Shown: in pieces, positions 17,679 to 26,623 of the stretch | How positions within the stretch are numbered: the stretch's first letter is position 1 | Layout: each line of letters starts with the position of its first letter | Assembly: GCA_046049675.1 (NCBI GenBank) | Contig: JBJORA010000004.1 | Location: 14,713 to 78,712, forward strand | DNA from: CAIXQW01 sp046049675 | GTDB lineage: Bacteria; Bacteroidota; Bacteroidia; Chitinophagales; Chitinophagaceae | Direction of reading: 5' to 3' | Length of the DNA: 64,000 nt | Notes under the pieces: generated by a model | Database searches by the model: none | Told to the model about the DNA's origin: nothing | What the model saw: only the letters and a program-made list of their open reading frames with translations | Translations under genes and position numbers: made by a program

Positions 17679-18019
17679 GTGGTCATTCGCGTAGTGAGGT
17701 CTTTGATTCGCTTCGTAAGGTCTTTGACCTTACGATAGTGTCATATGGCTTTCAGCCATAATAATTTAAAGGCTTGTAATGATTTGGACATAGTCCATGT
17801 GACGCTTACTTAAGGTTTCAAACCTTAAGTAGCTGCCAGTGTGAGAGCGCTGCCGTTTTTTTGTGGTCATTCGCGTAGTGAGGTCTTTGATTCGCTTCGT
17901 AAGGTCTTTGACCTTACGATAGTGTCATATGGCTTTCAGCCATATAATTTAAAGGCTTGTAATGATTTGGACAGGGTCCATGTGACGCTTACTCAGGGTT
18001 GCAAACCTTAAGTAGCTGC
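17653..18019. repeat. Tandem duplication of a 184-bp hairpin-rich unit
   Basis: Copy 1 (17653-17836) and copy 2 (17837-18019) differ by one deleted base and a few substitutions. Each copy carries four consecutive inverted repeats. In copy 1 these are CGTAAGGTC-ttt-GACCTTACG (17714-17734), TATGGCT-ttc-AGCCATA (17744-17760), TGGAC-ata-GTCCA (17785-17797) and ACTTAAGGTTT-c-AAACCTTAAGT (17808-17830). In copy 2 the third keeps its stem although the loop changed to agg, and the fourth has lost pairing. No open frame runs through it. The style is that of REP/BIME-type palindromic repeats. Confidence 0.9.
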
Positions 18020-18040
18020 GTTTAAGTAGCCTTGCTATTT

Positions 18041-18081
18041 ACCGTGAAAAGCTATTAAAAGAAACACATTTTCACGGTTTT
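18041..18081 (+). terminator. Second terminator-like hairpin beyond the repeat
   Basis: ACCGTGAAAA (18041-18050) and TTTTCACGGT (18069-18078) form a 10-bp stem with an 18-base loop, then TTTT. It follows the tandem repeat and faces the convergent rlmD. Confidence 0.6.
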
Positions 18082-18143
18082 TGCTTGTTTCTACTTCGCT
18101 TTGTTAGGTGTTTGGCCTGCTTGCAGTCAAACATTGTACTTAC

Positions 18144-19556
18144 TTATAGATCCCCCCTCACTTCCAACAACGCCACACTCTCCACATGATGCGTTTGCGG
18201 GAACATATCTACGGCTTGCACTTTTACAACGGTATATTTTTGTTGTAGCTTTTGTAGATCGCGGGCTTGGGTGGCTGGGTTACAGCTTACATATACAATG
18301 CGTGGTGCAGCTATACGTAGGAGGGTTTCTACTAAGTCGGGGTGCATGCCGGCGCGGGGTGGATCGGTGATGATGACATCGGGGCGGCCATGCGTGGCAA
18401 AAAATTCGTCGGTGCAGATATTGATAACGTCGCCTGCAAAAAAATTTGCGTTGGCCACATTATTATTGGCGGCATTTACCTTGGCATCTTCTACTGCATC
18501 GGCAATAGATTCTACGCCAATAATTTTTGCTGCTGCATCGCTACAAAATATGCCAATACTACCCGTGCCGCAATACAAGTCGTATAAGGTTTCTGTACCT
18601 GTTAGTTGAGCAAAGTCTTTGGCAATACCATACAAAACTTCTGCTTGCTTGGTATTGGTTTGAAAAAAGCTTTTTGGGCTAATATTAAAAACATATTTGC
18701 CCAAGGCTTCTTGTATTTGTGGTTTGCCTTTGTAAAGCACGGGCTCTAAATCGTAGATGGTATCGTTACGCTTGGTATTGATAGTGTAGTAAAGGCTATT
18801 AATCTCTGGAAAGTTAGATGCCAAAAATTCCATCACCATATCTATTTCTTGCTGCGCACAAGCACCAAATTGTAAATTGACCAAGGTTTCGCCAAGCACA
18901 GTTGTACGTACCATCATCAAACGTAAAGTGCCAGTATGTTCACGCAAATCGTAGAAGCTTACACCATTGCTTAGGGCAAATGTGCGTAAAGCATTTCTTA
19001 TGGCATTGGCGGGTTCTGCTTGCAGATGGCAGGTTTCTATATCTATGACTTTATCAAAGAATTGCGGGGCATGGTAGCCTACAACAGGTGTATCTGCGCT
19101 AAAGGCTTCGTTATTGAGTTGCTCGCGCGTGAGATAGCGTTTGGTGCTAAATGTAAACTCTACTTTATTTCTGTATAACCTATCGGCTGCTGCTTGTGCA
19201 ATGGGCAAATAGTTGGCGTCGCGTACTTGCCCAATGCGTGTCAACTGGTCAAATACTTGCTGCTGCTTAAATTGTGCTTGTAAGGTGTATGGCAGCATTT
19301 GCCACTTACATCCGCCACATACACCAAAGTGTTCGCAAAATGGCTCCACCCTATCGGCGCTGTACGAAATATGCTTGAGCACTAAACCTTCAGCCCAATC
19401 CTTTTTGTTTTTAAGTAGTACGACATCTACCACATCGCCTGGTACAGCACCCGTTAAAAAAATTACTTTTTCGTTGTGCTTAATAATACACTTGCCTTCG
19501 GCGGCATAAGTACTTACTAATTGATTTTCTAATACTACCTTCTTTCTACGCGACAT
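18144..19556 (-). CDS. rlmD: 23S rRNA (uracil-5-)-methyltransferase RlmD-type
   Basis: SAM-dependent methyltransferase that makes 5-methyluridine in 23S rRNA (U1939 in E. coli numbering). The 470-residue protein has an N-terminal TRAM domain (about 1-65), an iron-sulphur cluster site with C74, C80 and C83 (CEHFGVCGGCKWQM) and a later Cys in ETCHLQ, then the Rossmann domain with LYDLYCGTGSIGIF, VIITDPPRAGMHP and the nucleophile C425 in YVSCNPATQARDL, with E459 in HHVESVALL. RlmCD of other bacteria is similar, so the exact uridine is inferred. It follows the DUF4340 gene by 49 bases and probably shares its transcript. Confidence 0.9.
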   Translation of the reverse strand: MSRRKKVVLENQLVSTYAAEGKCIIKHNEKVIFLTGAVPGDVVDVVLLKNKKDWAEGLVLKHISYSADRVEPFCEHFGVCGGCKWQMLPYTLQAQFKQQQVFDQLTRIGQVRDANYLPIAQAAADRLYRNKVEFTFSTKRYLTREQLNNEAFSADTPVVGYHAPQFFDKVIDIETCHLQAEPANAIRNALRTFALSNGVSFYDLREHTGTLRLMMVRTTVLGETLVNLQFGACAQQEIDMVMEFLASNFPEINSLYYTINTKRNDTIYDLEPVLYKGKPQIQEALGKYVFNISPKSFFQTNTKQAEVLYGIAKDFAQLTGTETLYDLYCGTGSIGIFCSDAAAKIIGVESIADAVEDAKVNAANNNVANANFFAGDVINICTDEFFATHGRPDVIITDPPRAGMHPDLVETLLRIAAPRIVYVSCNPATQARDLQKLQQKYTVVKVQAVDMFPQTHHVESVALLEVRGDL

Positions 19557-19605
19557 GTTTTGCTTGGCAAAGTAAACACAAAGGGCTCAAACTTGTAGTA
19601 AGCAA

Positions 19606-20592
19606 TTACAAAAAGAAACTTGGCATGCAGAGTATGCGGCTCATGTAGTCGAAGCGCGTTAGGCTAAGGTCTTTACCGTCCCAACAATACAAAAATTCTG
19701 GGTTGTATGACACGCCATTAAATTCCTTGGTTGTTTTGGCGCGCTTATCTGCACGGGCATAGATAAACAAGTATTCTGCCGCTTTATCGCTAGTGGTTGT
19801 GAGACGCACTTTTGCGTAGCGTATATCTTCGTTTAAGATTTGTTGTGCACGTGGGTTGGTATTCTCAAATCCAAGGCAACGATTATCTGCAAATAAGCCT
19901 AGGTAGGCATCTAAACGCTTTTGTTCTATAGTATTGCTTGTAGTGCCTGCAGCAGTTTTGATGTTATACTTACCGTCGCCTTGTTTTTGCAAAACAAAAC
20001 TACTATCGGGTGCATTAGCAAAATCTACCTGTACTTGTTTGATGTCTGCCGCTGCAAAACGCATGATGGTCAATGCGCGCCATGTGAGTGGCTTAGCGTC
20101 TATTTGCGTTTGGAAATGGCCATCGTAACTCAATATATCGTACACACATGGATCTTTACTTGTGCTGGCTAATGCGTAACAACCGCGTGTAGCACCCACT
20201 GCATCGCCACCAATGGTAAAGCGGCGCATCAACTTATTGTCTTTGTCGTACGCTTCTACAGTAATACCGCTTACACTTAAATCTTTGAGTACAGTTGCAC
20301 GCAAATTTGCATTAACAACTTGTGTTGGCTTAGCTTCATTTAATACATACAACAAATGCTGCACGGGATATTGGTTGCATTGCTGCGAATCGTTGAGCAT
20401 CCATTCGCCGCTAGCAGTACGTTTTGCAGTAACAGTATTGCCCGCCATATCTGCAATAAATATTTTGTGCACAAGCGCACTATCTGCATGGATGCTATTG
20501 CTACCACTAATGCCCGTATTTTGCTTTACAACGTAAGTAATGCCAAGTGCAGCTACAGCGATTAATAATATGGCGATTAATTTTTTACTCAT
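19606..20592 (-). CDS. DUF4340 domain protein linked to gldG
   Basis: The start is set by the ATGA overlap with the gldG stop: ATG at 20592-20590 and TGA at 20591-20589, giving MSKKLIAILLIAVAALG; the longer frame back to 20628 would run into gldG. The 328-residue protein has one N-terminal membrane helix (about 4-22) and a periplasmic domain with two DUF4340-type units (HKIFIADMAGNTVTAKRT... and KQVQVDFANAPDSSFVLQK). DUF4340 proteins often follow gldG-like ABC components, which suggests a role with that complex. Function is not known. Confidence 0.8.
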   Translation of the reverse strand: MSKKLIAILLIAVAALGITYVVKQNTGISGSNSIHADSALVHKIFIADMAGNTVTAKRTASGEWMLNDSQQCNQYPVQHLLYVLNEAKPTQVVNANLRATVLKDLSVSGITVEAYDKDNKLMRRFTIGGDAVGATRGCYALASTSKDPCVYDILSYDGHFQTQIDAKPLTWRALTIMRFAAADIKQVQVDFANAPDSSFVLQKQGDGKYNIKTAAGTTSNTIEQKRLDAYLGLFADNRCLGFENTNPRAQQILNEDIRYAKVRLTTTSDKAAEYLFIYARADKRAKTTKEFNGVSYNPEFLYCWDGKDLSLTRFDYMSRILCMPSFFL

Positions 20593-22316
20593 GCCTTTTG
20601 CTCGTATCTCTTTTTGCGGAAAAACCAAAACAAACTACCTGCAATAATGCAAATGGCTATTGGCAAACTAATATTGATAATCTGCCACATCGTACGTTGC
20701 TCTGCTACTTTATCGGAATCTAACAAACGCAATTTCACGTCTTTATTGCGCGCAGCCAATAGATTATTGTCGTTGGTCAAATATTCTAAACAGTTCAATA
20801 AAAATGTTTTATTGGCAAAGTTCTCGCGACTGTAACGATAGAAACCCATTTCTAATGGCCCTTGGCGTTGGCTATAGTCGTTTAGAATAATATCTGCATC
20901 GGCTGCCACAATCATTTTGTTTTGCGGCGATTCTTTTTTGATTTCTTTCTTAAGGCTGTCGCGATACACGTTTACAAAAGCATCGTCAAAAGTTACGGTT
21001 TCGTACAAACTTCTAAACTTACCTTCTATACAAATAGCAGTTGGCAAATGTTTCTTGGTAAACAAAGCAGGATTGAGTGCGTATTGCAAGCTGTTAAGAT
21101 TTACTGTAAGTGGCGTACCAAGTGCGCGGCTTTTCATACTGGTTGATAGTAACACCGTTTTGGTAGTGCTTGGCGTTGTAATCGTATCTATGGTGCTGCA
21201 AAACTTACTCATTACTGCATCCATATTATTCACGATTGGATGCTTACTCATAGGTGTAAATACCGGAAAGTAAACCCACTTATACAAGCTTTGTTGCGAC
21301 TGATTATTTTGTTGGCCCGTTACAACTGGTATAGGATTGGCTTCTAAATCTTCAACTAAATTTTTATTGATGCGTGCACCATATTTAAAGAGCAAGTCAT
21401 CTAGATTAAGTTCATAAGGCAATACGGTGTAGCTCGGTGCATTTTGCAAAGTGTCCATGCTAACATTGCATTGATCTATAAACCACAGCACTTTGCCACC
21501 ATGCATTACATACTGGTCTATTTTGAATTTGTCTTTTTCGCTAAACGCTTGTGTCGGCTTGCAAATAATGGCACATTTATATGCAGGACTAATTTCGTAG
21601 GTACGGGTAAGATCTATTGTGTCTAGCTTGTACATACCTTCCAAGGTTAAAAGCGCATCAATTGTATTATTACCGATTGCTTCGCCATGGCCAAGTACAT
21701 AGGCAATTTGATCGCGCTCTGGTTGAAACAATTGTTGCGCCGTACTTGCTAATTTGTATTCTAATACACTAGCACTGTAATTAAGAATCGCACCTTGGTC
21801 CATGCCAGTGTGATACTCAAACAATGGTACTGTAAATTCTTTACCATTACCACTTACAAAAGCATAAGGAAAAACGATCTGCTCCTCTGTTTTTTGCTTA
21901 CCATCTAATTGATTACTAATTGGACGTGGCACAGCACCCTTAGCTTCAAGCGATTTGTATAGTTCTTGTAACTCTTTGCCTGACTTGCCTTCTATCGGAT
22001 CGGTAAATTCGTAAGACAATTTATTGCCGCTGATGTCGCGAAAACGACTTAGCATATCACGCGTTGAGGCACGCAGTTTTTCGAAGTGTGCTGGTACACC
22101 TGTTTTGAGCAAAACCTTCACATGAACTGGTTCTTTTAATTCGCGCAAAAACTTTTTAGTAGCAGGCGTTACGCTAAATCTTTTTTCTTGTGTAAGATCA
22201 AAGCTAGCATGTACATAATTGCTTAATACGTTTACACCTATCAATAGTGCAACCACAAGCAACAAACTCAATAGTGCTTTTTGTTTATTATTACTCTTTA
22301 GAGAAATTTTGCTCAT
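20589..22316 (-). CDS. gldG: Gliding-motility ABC transporter component GldG
   Basis: The 575-residue protein has an N-terminal membrane helix (about 14-32), a large extracytoplasmic part of the ABC_transp_aux type (SVTPATKKFLRELKEPVHVKVLL, QIAYVLGHGEA, KVLWFIDQCNVSMDTL), and a C-terminal membrane helix (about 546-566) followed by FRKKRY. GldG works with the permease GldF and the ATPase GldA; in Flavobacterium these are needed for gliding. It begins 9 bases after gldF and overlaps the DUF4340 gene by four bases. No gldA lies in this window. Confidence 0.92.
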   Translation of the reverse strand: MSKISLKSNNKQKALLSLLLVVALLIGVNVLSNYVHASFDLTQEKRFSVTPATKKFLRELKEPVHVKVLLKTGVPAHFEKLRASTRDMLSRFRDISGNKLSYEFTDPIEGKSGKELQELYKSLEAKGAVPRPISNQLDGKQKTEEQIVFPYAFVSGNGKEFTVPLFEYHTGMDQGAILNYSASVLEYKLASTAQQLFQPERDQIAYVLGHGEAIGNNTIDALLTLEGMYKLDTIDLTRTYEISPAYKCAIICKPTQAFSEKDKFKIDQYVMHGGKVLWFIDQCNVSMDTLQNAPSYTVLPYELNLDDLLFKYGARINKNLVEDLEANPIPVVTGQQNNQSQQSLYKWVYFPVFTPMSKHPIVNNMDAVMSKFCSTIDTITTPSTTKTVLLSTSMKSRALGTPLTVNLNSLQYALNPALFTKKHLPTAICIEGKFRSLYETVTFDDAFVNVYRDSLKKEIKKESPQNKMIVAADADIILNDYSQRQGPLEMGFYRYSRENFANKTFLLNCLEYLTNDNNLLAARNKDVKLRLLDSDKVAEQRTMWQIINISLPIAICIIAGSLFWFFRKKRYEQKA

Positions 22317-22325
22317 ACCCTTTGT

Positions 22326-23066
22326 TTACTTCTTCTCCCAGTTTCTGCTACGCAAAGCAAGCTGCGTACTTAAAATAAAAATAATTGCAACTGTAGCAAA
22401 ATAGACTACCTCGCGTGTATCGATATAGCCTTTGCTAATATTGTAATAGTGAAATTGCATGCCAATTTTACTGAGTAGTAAATCAATGGTACCACGAAAT
22501 GCAGGCATGGCGCTTATGCTTTCAAAACCTTGGTACAATAAAAAGCATGCAACTAAACTCGTTAAAAAACTCACCACTTGATTTTGTGTAAGCGCACTAC
22601 AAAACATACCAACTGCTGCAAAAGAACTTGCCAAACACATTAGCCCAATATACGAACCAATAATACCGCCACTATCTAGGCTATGCCCTTCTTGCTTCAA
22701 ATTGTAAAGTGTAAGGATATAGAGCAAGGTTGGTAAAATTGCTAGTGCCACTAATACAATGGCTGCAAAATATTTACCAAGAATAACATCTAAATCGCGC
22801 AAGGGTTTGGTGAAAAGAATTTCTAAAGTGCCACTTCTTCTTTCTTCGGGAAAAGTACGCATGGTGATGGCTGGAATTAAAAACAGTAGCATCCATGGCG
22901 CTAGGTCAAAAAACTTCTCCATGGTGGCATAACCATAGTCAAGCTGATTAGAGTCGGGTAATACCCACATAAACAAGCCTGTAATCACGAGAAATACGAT
23001 AATTACGACATAACCTACAATGCTGCTAAAAAAGCTTTTGATTTCCTTTAAGAATACGCTCCTCAT
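22326..23066 (-). CDS. gldF: Gliding-motility ABC transporter permease GldF
   Basis: The ABC-2 type permease has six membrane segments, beginning FSSIVGYVVIIVFLVITGLFM-like and ending VVYFATVAIIFILSTQLAL, with the family segment LAPWMLLFLIPAITMRTFPEERRSGTLEILFTKPL. I choose the ATG at 23066 (MRSVFLKEIKSFFSS), which matches the usual GldF start with a short amphipathic helix; the frame extends nine residues further to 23093. GldF forms the membrane channel of the GldAFG complex. It heads a leftward unit gldF-gldG-DUF4340-rlmD. Confidence 0.92.
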   Translation of the reverse strand: MRSVFLKEIKSFFSSIVGYVVIIVFLVITGLFMWVLPDSNQLDYGYATMEKFFDLAPWMLLFLIPAITMRTFPEERRSGTLEILFTKPLRDLDVILGKYFAAIVLVALAILPTLLYILTLYNLKQEGHSLDSGGIIGSYIGLMCLASSFAAVGMFCSALTQNQVVSFLTSLVACFLLYQGFESISAMPAFRGTIDLLLSKIGMQFHYYNISKGYIDTREVVYFATVAIIFILSTQLALRSRNWEKK

Positions 23067-23093
23067 GTGCGAGCGCAAAAATACGCTATACAC

Positions 23094-23807
23094 ATGGTGA
23101 TTGGTGCATAATTAGCAACGATTTACAAATTATGAGGATTTGTTGACAAAGACGGAATAATGTTTATTGCATGTCGCACCTGTTAAGGAGGATTTACATG
23201 TATTTATTGGCAAATGAGAGTAAGTCTCTTGAAAACTGTGTTGAATTAAAACACGAGTAAAGCGTCGTAAGCATGCGTAAAAAGTGTGCGCATGAGGTTC
23301 TTTTTCTTTTTGCTTGATCAAAAAGAAACAAAAAATCAAGACTTAGAAATATGTTCGCGAAAATCAAGCTCACGCACTAGGCCACGCAGCTTAGGCGCCT
23401 TGTTTGACTTCAACTGGCAACTTTGCTTATGGGGCGCTGAACCTGCTGACACAAAGCCCAACCCTTCCTAGTGCTGTGAACTGATTTTCTGCTCCATATT
23501 TCTAGGTCGGTCCGGCTGCGCATTCGCATGCTGTTGTGTCCTGCCAATTGCAATAGTGAAATCGATGATTTGAGTCTAAAGTACGCTCCAGCGGAGCCGC
23601 GCTGTTTGTAGAAATAGGTATAAAGGTTATGTCTAGCTCCGTAGGTGCTAGCTGTTAGTTCAAAAGTAGGACTATGACAATCATTATTGCAATATCTCTT
23701 AGAAATTGGTGAAGCTTAGCAGATCAATATAAAATACTAAACTCGAATGTTTGCACTTAACTATCTATAGCTAAAGATACAAATTGACTTTTTTACGATT
23801 CACGAAG
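23094..23807. other. Long spacer with an inverted repeat and spurious open frames
   Basis: 714 bases between gldF and the TonB-dependent receptor gene, with no convincing gene. A frame at 23286-23471 gives an FFFFLLDQKETKNQDLE-type peptide that I read as a by-product of the inverted repeat at 23303-23328. The segment 23340-23640 is noticeably richer in G+C than the flanks and may be the body of a dispersed non-coding repeat. Confidence 0.5.
23303..23328. repeat. Perfect 10-bp inverted repeat in an interspersed-repeat-like region
   Basis: TTTCTTTTTG (23303-23312), loop CTTGAT, CAAAAAGAAA (23319-23328). The same type of sequence, with DQKETKNQ in one frame, is something I recall as recurring in Bacteroidota genomes outside genes; that part is memory, not seen here. 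Confidence 0.55.
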
Positions 23808-26207
23808 CTATTTAGCATTCACCCCAAAATCTATACGATAATAAAACAATGGCAAGAAACCTAATTGATAACTCTCGAAGAATGGATTGGCACTACCCTG
23901 CGCTCCAAGGTCTGGGCTATAAGTAAGCTGCAAAATATTTTTTGTGCCCCATACATTCACTAAGTCCAAACCAAATTCGTGGCTAACTCGTGGCCTATTG
24001 GCGCGATAACCCAACTTTAAGTCTTGCCTAAAGTAATTTTTGAATTGCAGCGTATTGCGCAAACTATCTATTATAACCATATCGCCTAAAGCAGTACTTG
24101 CAGCTACATCTGGCGGACTATATAATTGCCCACCAGCATAACTAACTTTAGTGCCAAGTATTAAAGTGTTGTTTTTGCCAATCGGAAGGTTGTAACCAAA
24201 CAATCCATTGGTGATAAAACGGCTATCGTAATCTGTGCTGCGATATACGCCATCGCGGCCACGCGCTTTACTGCGATAAAAAGTACCGTTCAGTAAATAG
24301 TAAAAGTTATTCTTAAAACTTCTGTTTAGTGTCAGCTCTACACCATAATTGTAAGCTGTGCCTTCATTAACCAAAGTGTCGGGAAAAACTCTACTAAAAT
24401 TCCCGCCTTGGTTAACAGCACTAAAGCTACTACCAGGCCTTAACTCAATTGGCACATTAAATAAGTATTGATAGTAGGTTTCAACACGCACGCCCAAGGC
24501 TTTTGTAATGGCATGATCGTAGCCAACAACAAAATGGTGCGTGCGGGTAAAGCCCATTTTAGTATTGTGAAGCGGGCGGCTTACTGTATCTGGCATTTGC
24601 GCAAAGTATTGATACAACTGCTGCATTTGACTGTGCAAGCCATAGCCTGCTGTAAGGTTGCCATTAGCACTTGCATTGTATCGTAATCCAATACGTGGTT
24701 CTATACTTCCACAACCATTGTGCGATAATATTTGCCCATGCAAGCCCGGTGTAATAGTTAGCTTATCGTTCGGGCGAAACTTTATTTGCGCATAAGCTTG
24801 TGCAAGATTGGTACTGCCATCGTAATTGTTCCGTTGTAACCATTCTATTCGCGTTGGCGGATACTGGCGGCTGCTGTCAACAAAATGAACACTATAGTAG
24901 TTATTGACAATGCCAGCTTTGAACGTAAGGTTGCTACTGATTTTGTTGATGTAAGCCAAGTGCGCATGAAGCGTGTTGATTTTGTAATCGTAATACAAAA
25001 TCGGTTTTAAGCCAGTAACCTGCTCTAAGCTATCGCGAAAAACTTTTTCGTGTACAGCATTAACGTTGCTGCTACTATAAGCCAAACTAAGTTTGGTGTA
25101 GCTTGTTGCATTGATTTGATGTTGTACTGTAGTGCCAAGTATGGCCAAATTGCTTTTGAAGTATTGGTCTCTATCGTTTTCGCCATATAGTTCGCTTGGA
25201 ATAGAATCTATATTGCTTACAATAAGATCAATTTTACTTGTACCAGCTAAACCCCAAATGCCGATTTTTGTTTTACTATTTACCGGCAAGTTTATCTTAA
25301 ACGAACCATCCATATAAGCAGGCACAGAATTGGTGCCAATCTTAATATTCAAGCTTTCAAATAGCTTAAGTGTACTATACCTGTAGTTTAATAAAAAGCT
25401 ACTTCCTTTCTTTTTGTTTAGCGGACCTTCTGCACCAATTTCTGTGCCTAGAAAACCAAACTGTCCTGTAAACTCGTAGCGCGATGTATTGCCATTTCTT
25501 AAATTGAGATCAAAAACAGAACTCGTACTATTGCCATACTCTGCAGGAAAAGCACCCATATAAAATTCGCTATTGGCTAACATTTTATTATTGAGCATAC
25601 TTACAGGCCCGCCCGTTGTGCCCGGCACATTAAAGTGGTTTGGGTTGGGAATATCTACACCTTCTAAACGCCACAAAACACCTTGAGGACTATTGCCACG
25701 CACTACAATATCGTTACGGCTATCGTCGGCACCTTGTACACCTGCAAAATTGCTAGCCATACGTGCAGGATCGCCACGACTACCAGCATAACGCTCTGTT
25801 TCTTGCACATCAAACATACGTGTGCTAACCACAGCCATTTCGTTTAGCACTTTCTTTTTTGCCTTAACAGATATGCCACTTATTTGCGTAGGAATATCTT
25901 CCAACTCTATATTTAGAATAGTTTGACGCGCGCTTGCAACCACAACATCTTGTGCAGTAAATGCGCGGTGCTTGTCGTGGGTAAACATTACAATATGGGT
26001 TCCTACTGGCACATCTGCAAGTACATAATTGCCAAGATTGTCGCTAGTAGTGCTAATGCTTTCTTGCGCCGCAAGTTTTACCACTACACCTGCTACAGGC
26101 GACTTGGTATCTTTATCTACAATTGTACCTTTTATAGATTGGGTTATTTGCGCTGAGCCTAGAAGGCTAAATGCTAGTAAAGCAAGTAGGCAGACTATTT
26201 TTTGCAT
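23808..26207 (-). CDS. TonB-dependent receptor with carboxypeptidase-regulatory-like domain
   Basis: The ATG at 26207 gives a proper signal peptide (MQKIVCLLALLAFSLLGSAQ); the frame extends 12 residues further upstream without adding sense. Order of domains: CarboxypepD_reg-like Ig domain (about 22-105, KGTIVDKDTKSPVAGVVV), plug domain (about 120-230, RNDIVVRGNSPQGVLWRLEG), and a 22-strand outer-membrane barrel ending LFYYRIDFGVNAK. It imports an unknown large or scarce ligand with TonB energy. No SusD partner or degradative enzyme is adjacent, so it is not a classical polysaccharide-use locus. Confidence 0.9.
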   Translation of the reverse strand: MQKIVCLLALLAFSLLGSAQITQSIKGTIVDKDTKSPVAGVVVKLAAQESISTTSDNLGNYVLADVPVGTHIVMFTHDKHRAFTAQDVVVASARQTILNIELEDIPTQISGISVKAKKKVLNEMAVVSTRMFDVQETERYAGSRGDPARMASNFAGVQGADDSRNDIVVRGNSPQGVLWRLEGVDIPNPNHFNVPGTTGGPVSMLNNKMLANSEFYMGAFPAEYGNSTSSVFDLNLRNGNTSRYEFTGQFGFLGTEIGAEGPLNKKKGSSFLLNYRYSTLKLFESLNIKIGTNSVPAYMDGSFKINLPVNSKTKIGIWGLAGTSKIDLIVSNIDSIPSELYGENDRDQYFKSNLAILGTTVQHQINATSYTKLSLAYSSSNVNAVHEKVFRDSLEQVTGLKPILYYDYKINTLHAHLAYINKISSNLTFKAGIVNNYYSVHFVDSSRQYPPTRIEWLQRNNYDGSTNLAQAYAQIKFRPNDKLTITPGLHGQILSHNGCGSIEPRIGLRYNASANGNLTAGYGLHSQMQQLYQYFAQMPDTVSRPLHNTKMGFTRTHHFVVGYDHAITKALGVRVETYYQYLFNVPIELRPGSSFSAVNQGGNFSRVFPDTLVNEGTAYNYGVELTLNRSFKNNFYYLLNGTFYRSKARGRDGVYRSTDYDSRFITNGLFGYNLPIGKNNTLILGTKVSYAGGQLYSPPDVAASTALGDMVIIDSLRNTLQFKNYFRQDLKLGYRANRPRVSHEFGLDLVNVWGTKNILQLTYSPDLGAQGSANPFFESYQLGFLPLFYYRIDFGVNAK

Positions 26208-26329
26208 GCGTAAAACTAAGTAAAATAAGCTAGAAGCAAGCAAAAAAGCATTTGTGCAGCTGCGATTCTAGCAAAATAATTGTGCAGACATATTGCTTAA
26301 GCTTTGATATACAAGAAACACAGGTACAT

Positions 26330-26611
26330 CTATTCTATTGTGGCATTGATACCTCTATCAATGATTGCTTCTGCCATAGGACGAAGTGTATCGAAACTTC
26401 CTTTGCGCACATCGCACTTGCCTGTATAGTGAATGAGATTGGTGCACTGCTCTGCCTGTGTACGTGTGTGCTTACACACTTTGATGAGCGTATCTATCAC
26501 GTGGTCAAACGTATTAACATCGTCGTTCCACACAATCAAAAAATGATTGTCTGATACAAGTTCTTCTACGAGTAGTTCTTCTTGCTGATGTTGCTTATGC
26601 GTTTTAGACAT
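26330..26611 (-). CDS. clpS: ClpS, ATP-dependent Clp protease adaptor
   Basis: The adaptor brings N-degron substrates to ClpAP/ClpCP. The ATG at 26611 (MSKTHKQHQQEEL) is preferred; a TTG four codons upstream also keeps the frame. The 93-residue protein has the ClpS core: FLIVWNDDVNTFDHVIDTL (the acidic substrate-binding loop), a helix KVCKHTRTQAEQCTNLIHYTGKCDVRKG and a final strand pair. The typical Bacteroidota form has the same N-terminal polar tail. Its -7 box (TACTTTTG, 26630-26637 minus) lies inside the 3' end of the upstream gene, on the same strand. Confidence 0.92.
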   Translation of the reverse strand: MSKTHKQHQQEELLVEELVSDNHFLIVWNDDVNTFDHVIDTLIKVCKHTRTQAEQCTNLIHYTGKCDVRKGSFDTLRPMAEAIIDRGINATIE

Positions 26612-26623
26612 GTGTAATTGCAA

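Noticed and set aside
17700..18020. Insertion sequence in the 184-bp repeat
   Set aside because: No transposase frame, no terminal inverted repeats spanning the unit and no target-site duplication were seen.
18101..18370. 89-codon plus-strand frame at the rlmD 3' end
   Set aside because: It lies opposite the well supported rlmD and has no domain; it is a shadow frame.
23286..23471. 61-codon open frame FFFFLLDQKETKNQ
   Set aside because: Most of its N-terminus is the inverted repeat; composition is not protein-like and it has no promoter.
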